This document shows, piece by piece, positions 58,872-64,000 of a stretch of 64,000 nt of DNA. Origin of the DNA: Kamptonema formosum PCC 10802 (lineage in GTDB: Bacteria > Cyanobacteriota > Cyanobacteriia > Cyanobacteriales > Oscillatoriaceae); assembly GCF_000332335.1 (NCBI RefSeq), contig NZ_KB235948.1, positions 6,018,000 to 6,081,999 of the forward strand. The letters run 5' to 3'. The notes beneath the pieces were generated by a model that saw nothing but the letters and a program-made list of their open reading frames with translations, did no database searches and had not been told where the DNA came from. The first letter of the stretch is position 1; each line of letters opens with the position of its first letter. The position numbers and the translations under genes were made by a program.

Positions 58872-60012
58872 TCAAGAAACATTCTGTTTAATGGAGGAGA
58901 GGTCCACAGAGCCGAAATTGACAACCAAAGCGACATTTAAGTTTTCCAGGGACTGGACAAACCAGAGAATCTCATCGATGGCTTGACGCTCGTAGTGACT
59001 GAACAAGATGGAAAACCGCTTTTCCAGATAAGGTCTGACGTGGCGGGAGAGGAGGACAATTTTGAGCAACAGGCCGGTGGTGCGGACGGGGCCCATATTA
59101 GAAATCAAATCGATAAACAGATAGTGATTGGGATTTTGCGGGCTGTCCACCACGAGGAAGTTGAACAGCTGGCTGCAAGTTCGCATAATTAAGAAGTCGG
59201 TCAATTTCTGGTAATCGCTTTGAGGGAAGGTATTTTTCAGCAGCTTGTACAAGCGCTCGTTAAAGGTGCGCTTCCCGTATTCTGGCTCGATGGCAGAAAT
59301 CAGGTATTCGTACAAATCGGCTTTAAAAGAGCGGTAAGATTTGCTCTGGCTCGTGCGGCTGAGGAAGCCTTGAGCTAAGTCCCGGTAGGTGTGGGCTCCT
59401 TCGACTTTTCCCACAAACTGCTTGAGCGCCAAGTACAGCTCTCGGTCGCTCAATAGGGTGGGGTTTTGCACCGGATGTATAATTCGCGACACCGCCGAGC
59501 CAGCCGGTGAGGAATTTTTGGCCTGTTGAGATCGCCGCACTAGGTACGCCACATATTGCGACAGATTCATTTCAAATTCCCACTGTTTTTGAGTTTGCAG
59601 GTGCCGGATGGTTTGCTGGTGTTCGTAAGAGCTTTCCTGAGAGAGCAGGCTGGTACAAGTAGGGATACCTGACAATCAGACGGCTCAGTTCGGGATTTTC
59701 CTGTTTCACTGCGGGCGGTTCTGGCTCCACCACTCGCACTAAGCGCTGCAGGGTGAGATACTCCTCACTTTTGGTAAACAGGCACACCAGTTCTTGCAAG
59801 CGCGACACAGGCTTATAATAAGGAGCAACTTTCTCGGCTGTGGGGGGGAGTGTCTGGAATAAACCCAGCAAACCGGCAATCGCGGAGCGCTGCTGGGAGT
59901 GCATTTGCCAGCGGTTGATCAGGATGTGGCAGCAGCGGTTGAGCATGTGCTGAAATTCCTGAGGGCTGCAATTCGCGGCGACAATCCTGTTGATAGCTCC
60001 GGCGATTTCCGC
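58872..60012 (-). pseudogene. Conserved cyanobacterial hypothetical protein, start lost and frameshifted
   Basis: Reading minus, AEIAGAINRIVAANCSPQEF, QHMLNRCCHILINRWQMHSQ and LVCLFTKSEEYLTLQRLVRV lie in one frame (to about 59655). SLLSQESSYEHQQTIRHLQT, QKQWEFEMNLSQYVAYLVRR and the remainder to VDLSSIKQNVS lie in the next. Joined, they form one protein of about 380 residues of a family I recall as widespread but unnamed in cyanobacteria. There is no start codon: a TGA lies just upstream (about 60013) and the sequence runs directly into the AAA part of the cyclase-TIR gene. So the 5' end was probably deleted and one base was gained or lost near 59655. Confidence 0.7.
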
Positions 60013-61813
60013 TCAATTGCTCGACTTGGGCTGAGTGCCAGTTGAGTCCGTGCCGGTGCGCCAAGTCCAGCACTTGAGCGGGGGTGAATTCGGGCAATTC
60101 CACCGGCAGCCCTACGTTAAAGGGGGACTGGTTGATGTTCAGCGGCACGTAGACTTCTGTAGAGTGTACCACGATGAGGCGGAGTTTTTTCCAGATATCG
60201 CGATTTTTGGCTTCTTCATGCCAGGCGCGCAGCAGGCCAAAAAAATCGGCGGCTATTTCGGGATATTGGAAGACTCTATCGACTTCATCCAATCCTAGGG
60301 CGAGGGGACTGTCATTAGCCGGCAGCAAATATCGCTCAAAATAGGACTTGCAGGCGACTTTACTGCCAAAAATGGCTTTCCAGTTTTCAGCGAGCCGGTC
60401 TGGCATGTCCAGTTCTAGGGCGATATTAGCGCAGAACCACTGCAGGAATTTGTCCAGGTCTTTGAATATTTTGCTGTCGGCGAGCTGAAAGTTTAAAGGC
60501 ACGGCGCGATAGCCTTGCGTGCCGGCGTAATGCAGGATTCTCGCCAGCAGGGATGTTTTGCCCATCTGTGTGGGCGCTTTTATCCGGATTAGGGAGCCTG
60601 GTTTCTTGATTTCCTCATAACAGCGCTCCTCAATTGGGTGCCGGCTCACATAAAAAGCTGAAGCCAACTCTACCTGACCTCCGGGCAATTCTGGCGCGGC
60701 GACAGGTAAAGGCAAGTCGGAAGGTAGAGTTTGATAAATTGACTGTTTAGCCTCAATTCGCCACTGTTCGTTTTGTTCTCCACCGTCGAGAATGCTGAGG
60801 ACTTCTCGCACAATCACGGGGGTGTCGTCGGGAGAGCGCCACTGGCGCTGCTGGATGGAGTCGAGATAGCCGCGCAGGTTGTAACTGACCGGCGCATCCA
60901 TCGCAAAATCCAAGCGAACAGGCAATATTACCGGCTTGCTCTCGGGGTGCGACTCGCGCAACTCTCTGACGCGCCGCACTTCTTCTGCCACCATTTCACT
61001 GGTTGCGGATTTAGCAGATAACAGCAGCAGGAAATAGTCGCAGCGCTCCAATTCTTCGTCAATGCGCTGGGGCCAACCCTCTCCGAGACGGATGCTGTGC
61101 CCCGCCATAAAAACGTGATGTCCGGCGGCGCTCAACTGTTCGTAAAACATCTGCGCCAGACTGAGGTCTGGGTCTTGGGCGCGGTAGGATATAAAAACTC
61201 TGGCGGTTTGACCGGCAACCGGCAGCCCGCATGCGGAATCCGCTTCCAGACCGGCTTTTTGTCCCTGGGAAATTGGGGGAATTCTGTACACCGGCACGGG
61301 ATCTTTTATCCCTTTTAGCTCCCGCCGCCCTGCGTAAGTTGCTTGCAGGGGCAGGCAATTTTTCACCACGTCATAGACGGTTTGGGAGAGGCAAATGCCG
61401 CCCGGTTGCGCTTCGGCTTCCAGACGCTTGGCAACATTCACGCCATGTCCGATGACGTCTTTTTCGCTATCGCTGAAGAAGACTTCGCCGAGATGAATGC
61501 CGATGCGGTGGCGCAGCACGTCTTCTGGGGGGAGGTTTGCTGCCGCGTCCGCTAGGGCTTTTTGGATTTCCAGGGCGCAGCAGATCGCCTGGTAGGCGCT
61601 CTCAAAGCACATCAGGGACCCGTCGCCGGTGAATTTGAACAGCAAACCCTCAAACTGCTGGCACAGCGCTTTCAGCAGCTGAATGTCGCGCTGGACCAGA
61701 CCCAGCGCGTGGACTTCGTTTTTTTCGGCTTTGGGAGTGAATTTCTCCACATCCGTGAACACGATAGCAGCGAGGGTTCGCTTGAAATCTCGGGGCAGTG
61801 CTTCGGTGTCCAT
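59813..61813 (-). CDS. Class III nucleotide cyclase - TIR - AAA (AAA_35-like) protein, C-terminus truncated
   Basis: This multidomain signalling protein has about 666 codons. Residues ~10-185 are a class III adenylate/guanylate cyclase with metal-binding Asp in IVFTDVEKFT and FKFTGDGSLMCF. Residues ~205-340 are a TIR-like domain (ARVFISYRAQDPDLSLAQMF and ELERCDYFLLLLSAKSATSE). From ~370 an AAA_35-like ATPase follows: FYVSRHPIEERCYEEIKKPG, RIKAPTQMGKTSLLARIL (Walker A), LALGLDEVDRVF (Walker B) and VELPEFTPAQVLDLAHRHGL. Homology stops at SAQVEQL (about 60020); the last ~65 residues are out-of-frame reading of the neighbouring gene. ATG 61813 is chosen because AGGG lies 8-9 bases upstream; 61846 is the alternative. 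Confidence 0.85.
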   Translation of the reverse strand: MDTEALPRDFKRTLAAIVFTDVEKFTPKAEKNEVHALGLVQRDIQLLKALCQQFEGLLFKFTGDGSLMCFESAYQAICCALEIQKALADAAANLPPEDVLRHRIGIHLGEVFFSDSEKDVIGHGVNVAKRLEAEAQPGGICLSQTVYDVVKNCLPLQATYAGRRELKGIKDPVPVYRIPPISQGQKAGLEADSACGLPVAGQTARVFISYRAQDPDLSLAQMFYEQLSAAGHHVFMAGHSIRLGEGWPQRIDEELERCDYFLLLLSAKSATSEMVAEEVRRVRELRESHPESKPVILPVRLDFAMDAPVSYNLRGYLDSIQQRQWRSPDDTPVIVREVLSILDGGEQNEQWRIEAKQSIYQTLPSDLPLPVAAPELPGGQVELASAFYVSRHPIEERCYEEIKKPGSLIRIKAPTQMGKTSLLARILHYAGTQGYRAVPLNFQLADSKIFKDLDKFLQWFCANIALELDMPDRLAENWKAIFGSKVACKSYFERYLLPANDSPLALGLDEVDRVFQYPEIAADFFGLLRAWHEEAKNRDIWKKLRLIVVHSTEVYVPLNINQSPFNVGLPVELPEFTPAQVLDLAHRHGLNWHSAQVEQLSGNRRSYQQDCRRELQPSGISAHAQPLLPHPDQPLANALPAALRDCRFAGFIPDTPPHSRESCSLL

Positions 61814-61919
61814 AAGGCACCCTGTTGGAAATCCGGAGGTCAGCAAAAGTCTCCTGCATACCAGTCTACTAACTGGCGGATGGTGCCGGTGGAAATATCC
61901 GGATTTTTTTTAGGGGCGT

Positions 61920-62034
61920 GAGCATTGGGCATTGGGCATTGGGCATTGCTCGCAGTCTGATACGCTATGGCCCATGCGCCAGGGGCCATGCGCCATGCCA
62001 TTAATGTCCGTTCCCAATATGACTGCTGCTATAT
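61920..62034. repeat. Heptamer tract and MITE right end
   Basis: GGGCATT heptamers (61922-61950) are followed by ATGCGCCATGCC, then AATATGACTGCTGCTATA, the right terminus of the TATAGCAGT family. Another copy of the TTGGCGTCTTGGCGG dispersed sequence lies at about 62127-62155. Confidence 0.65.
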
Positions 62035-62159
62035 CACACAAAGCTACTTTTGTCAATAGGCAGCAGCCGGTTTTCCTCGCTCAACCCAGACATCTCCGGG
62101 CAAACCCTCTGCTCTTTCCTCTTCCTTCTTGGCGTCCTTGGCGTCTTGGCGGTTAATTA

Positions 62160-64000
62160 TTAATCTATCCTACTCTCATTTAAAAGACTCTCAAGTTCTT
62201 TATCAGTGAAAGGATTCTTCCCTGCTTTCAGGGCGTCAACCCAGCCCTGCACTCGCGATTTCTTCTCCGCAATTTTAGCAAATTCTTTGATATATATCTG
62301 AAAGTCTTCAATGGCTCCTTGAGTGTTGCCGGCGAGCGCCCTAGCCAGCCCCCGGTACCCCCGAACCCATCCATATTCAGGTGCGAGCGCCACGGCTTTC
62401 TCGCAGGCGTACATGACTTCAGCAGCGTGCCGGTGCAAACTGCCAAACCAGCAGATAGTAACCCAATATGTAGCATCAATTTCCAGAGCAGGGTCGAGCT
62501 TTTGCGCTTGTTCGTAAGCGGCTATAGCTTCTTTGACCTCACCCTTCCTGACGAGGTTTTTTCCCCTCTCAACGAGAGAGGGTGCCCAAAGCCGGCGGGC
62601 ATGTTTTTCTGGGTCAAGCTTTAAGTTGGGATTCCACTTTAAAGCTTTGCGGAAAGTAGCGACAGCCCCCTCAACATTGCCGGCTTTGGCTTGCTCCTCA
62701 CCTTGCTTGACTAAAGCTTGAGCCTCTGCCAGCCGGCGGGCTTCTTTTTCAGGGTCAAGCTTTAAGTTGGGATTCCACTTTAACGCTGTGCGGAAGGTAG
62801 CAGCTGCCTTCTCAACATTGCCGGCAATAGCTTGCTCCTCACCTTCCTTGACCAGAAAAGGCACAGCTGCCATCACGCTAGATTTATCTTGGCACACCGG
62901 CAGTTTTTCCAACTCGAAGGGATGGGAGATCAGGTAATCTTTCAGCCAGTCGCAGCCCCGCGCCAGCTGTCCGTCCAATCCCTCCACTCGCCACAGCTTG
63001 GCGGTGCCGTCATATGAGCCGGTGGCCAGCCGTTGGCCGTCCGGACTGAACGCCACGCTTGTGACTGTGCCCTGATGTCCTTTCAGGGAGGCGAGCGCTT
63101 TCCCCTGCAAGTCCCACAGCTGGGCGGTGCCGTCTATTGAGCCGGTGGCCAGCCGTTTGCCGTCCGGGCTGAACGCCACGCTATTGACCTCGCCCTGATG
63201 CCCTTTCAGGGAGGCGAGCTCTTTCCCTTGCAAGTCCCACAGCTTGGCCGTGCCGTCTATTGAGCCGGTGGCCAGCCGTTTGCCGTCCGGGCTGAACGCC
63301 ACGCTATTGACCGGCTTCTGATGCCCTTTCAGGGACGCGAGCTGTTTCCCCTGCAAGTCCCACAGCTTGGCCGTGCCGTCATATGAGCCGGTGGCCAGCC
63401 GTTTGCCGTCCGGGCTGAACGCCACGCTATTGACCGGCACCTGATCCCCTTTCAGGGAGACGAGCGGTTTCCCCTGCAAGTCCCACAGCTTGGCCGTGCC
63501 GTCCATTGAGCCGATGGCCAGCAGTTTGCCGTCTGGGCTGAACGCCACGCTGCTGACCACGTTCTGATGCCCTTTCAGGGAGGCGAGCTCTTTCCCTTGC
63601 AAGTCCCACAGCTTGGCCGTGCCGTCTATTGAGCCGGTGGCCAGCCGTTGGCCGTCCGGGCTGAACGCCACGCTTGTGACCCGCTCCTGGTGCCCTTTCA
63701 GGGAGGCGAGCTCATTGCCCTGCAAGTCCCACAGCTTGGCGGTGCCGTCAGATGAGCCGGTGGCCAGCAGTTTGCCGTCCGGGCTGAACGCCACGCTATA
63801 GACCGGCACCTGATCCCCTTTCAGGGAGACGAGCGGTTTCCCCTGCAAGTCCCACAGCTTGGCCGTGCCGTCCATTGAGCCGATGGCCAGCAGTTTGCCG
63901 TCTGGGCTGAACGCCACGCTGCTGACCACGTTCTGATGCCCTTTCAGGGAGGCGAGCTCTTTCCCTTGCAAGTCCCACAGCTTGGCCGTGCCGTCTATTG
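62160..64000 (-). CDS. WD40-repeat protein with C-terminal TPR cassette (5' end outside window)
   Basis: The minus frame is open from the window end, so the start is not seen; any start inside the blades (for example TTG 63971) is artificial. Eight WD40 blades of 41 residues are complete here, each ending in DGTAKLWDLQ. They are nearly identical, down to the DNA level. After the last blade come GCDWLKDYLISHPFELEKLP, then two near-identical TPR-like units (VKQGEEQAKAGNVEGAVATF with RKALKWNPNLKLDPEK) and VERGKNLVRKGEVKEAIAAY. The end (YWVTICWFGSLHRHAAEVMY to KAGKNPFTDKELESLLNES) matches the TPR gene at 55957. Such proteins often carry an N-terminal AAA, NACHT or peptidase part, which would lie outside the window. 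Confidence 0.9.
   Translation of the reverse strand, partial: IDGTAKLWDLQGKELASLKGHQNVVSSVAFSPDGKLLAIGSMDGTAKLWDLQGKPLVSLKGDQVPVYSVAFSPDGKLLATGSSDGTAKLWDLQGNELASLKGHQERVTSVAFSPDGQRLATGSIDGTAKLWDLQGKELASLKGHQNVVSSVAFSPDGKLLAIGSMDGTAKLWDLQGKPLVSLKGDQVPVNSVAFSPDGKRLATGSYDGTAKLWDLQGKQLASLKGHQKPVNSVAFSPDGKRLATGSIDGTAKLWDLQGKELASLKGHQGEVNSVAFSPDGKRLATGSIDGTAQLWDLQGKALASLKGHQGTVTSVAFSPDGQRLATGSYDGTAKLWRVEGLDGQLARGCDWLKDYLISHPFELEKLPVCQDKSSVMAAVPFLVKEGEEQAIAGNVEKAAATFRTALKWNPNLKLDPEKEARRLAEAQALVKQGEEQAKAGNVEGAVATFRKALKWNPNLKLDPEKHARRLWAPSLVERGKNLVRKGEVKEAIAAYEQAQKLDPALEIDATYWVTICWFGSLHRHAAEVMYACEKAVALAPEYGWVRGYRGLARALAGNTQGAIEDFQIYIKEFAKIAEKKSRVQGWVDALKAGKNPFTDKELESLLNESRID

Overview
This window is a piece of a cyanobacterial chromosome, probably from a filamentous species. 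It encodes allophycocyanin alpha-B (apcD), photosystem II PsbX, Ycf66, Ycf19/YggT, a high-light-inducible protein, a plastidial-type chorismate lyase (Ycf21 family) and a cyAbrB regulator. HIP1 sites (GCGATCGC) occur here and there, but a different oligomer, TGCCGG/CCGGCA, is strikingly common in genes and intergenic DNA. The genus cannot be fixed from what I see. No rRNA, prophage, insertion-sequence transposase or CRISPR array was seen; there is one tRNA.

Layout. 1-6.3 kb (minus strand): the 5' part of a large DUF2157-type membrane protein, then the rpmG-rpsR-RNase II/R operon and an RDD membrane protein. 6.8-11.5 kb: a NACHT-HEAT STAND NTPase, a Uma2-type protein, and an overlapping pair (helix protein plus coiled coil). 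12-20.3 kb: core metabolism and photosynthesis (sdhB, HLIP with a consensus promoter, a trypsin-like protease with two PPC domains, two paralogous beta-propeller lipoproteins, ycf66, psbX, ycf19, accC). 20.7-28.2 kb: tRNA-Leu(GAG), a 1,799-residue DEDD exonuclease-RecQ-UvrD fusion, an Rpn-family protein and chorismate lyase. 28.3-32.4 kb: purL and purF.

32.5-42.1 kb is the accessory zone: three XRE regulator paralogs (one decayed) sharing an upstream motif, a DUF2281-PIN toxin-antitoxin pair, a decayed second toxin-antitoxin pair, an outer-membrane-barrel/secreted-protein pair of unknown role, and a frameshifted DUF2887 gene. 42.4-57.6 kb is mostly housekeeping: DUF4168, holA, a 2H phosphoesterase, cobH and cobL, a CPBP protease, cyAbrB, lpxD, a YkvA protein, rlmD, apcD, TPR and FHA proteins. 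58-64 kb holds signalling or conflict genes: a class III cyclase-TIR-AAA protein whose 3' end has been joined by an apparent deletion to a neighbouring gene that is itself frameshifted, and a WD40-TPR protein running off the window end.

Intergenic DNA is unusually rich in repeats: a palindromic MITE-like family with TATAGCAGT ends, a second family with CAGGACTTAC ends, heptanucleotide STRR tracts, a 21-bp tandem array upstream of sdhB, and many perfect hairpins. The best candidates for something undescribed are the barrel/secreted pair with its repeated XRE regulators, the triple-activity helicase, the cyclase-TIR-AAA protein, and the MITE family. None of this was checked by database search; family names come from reading the sequence.
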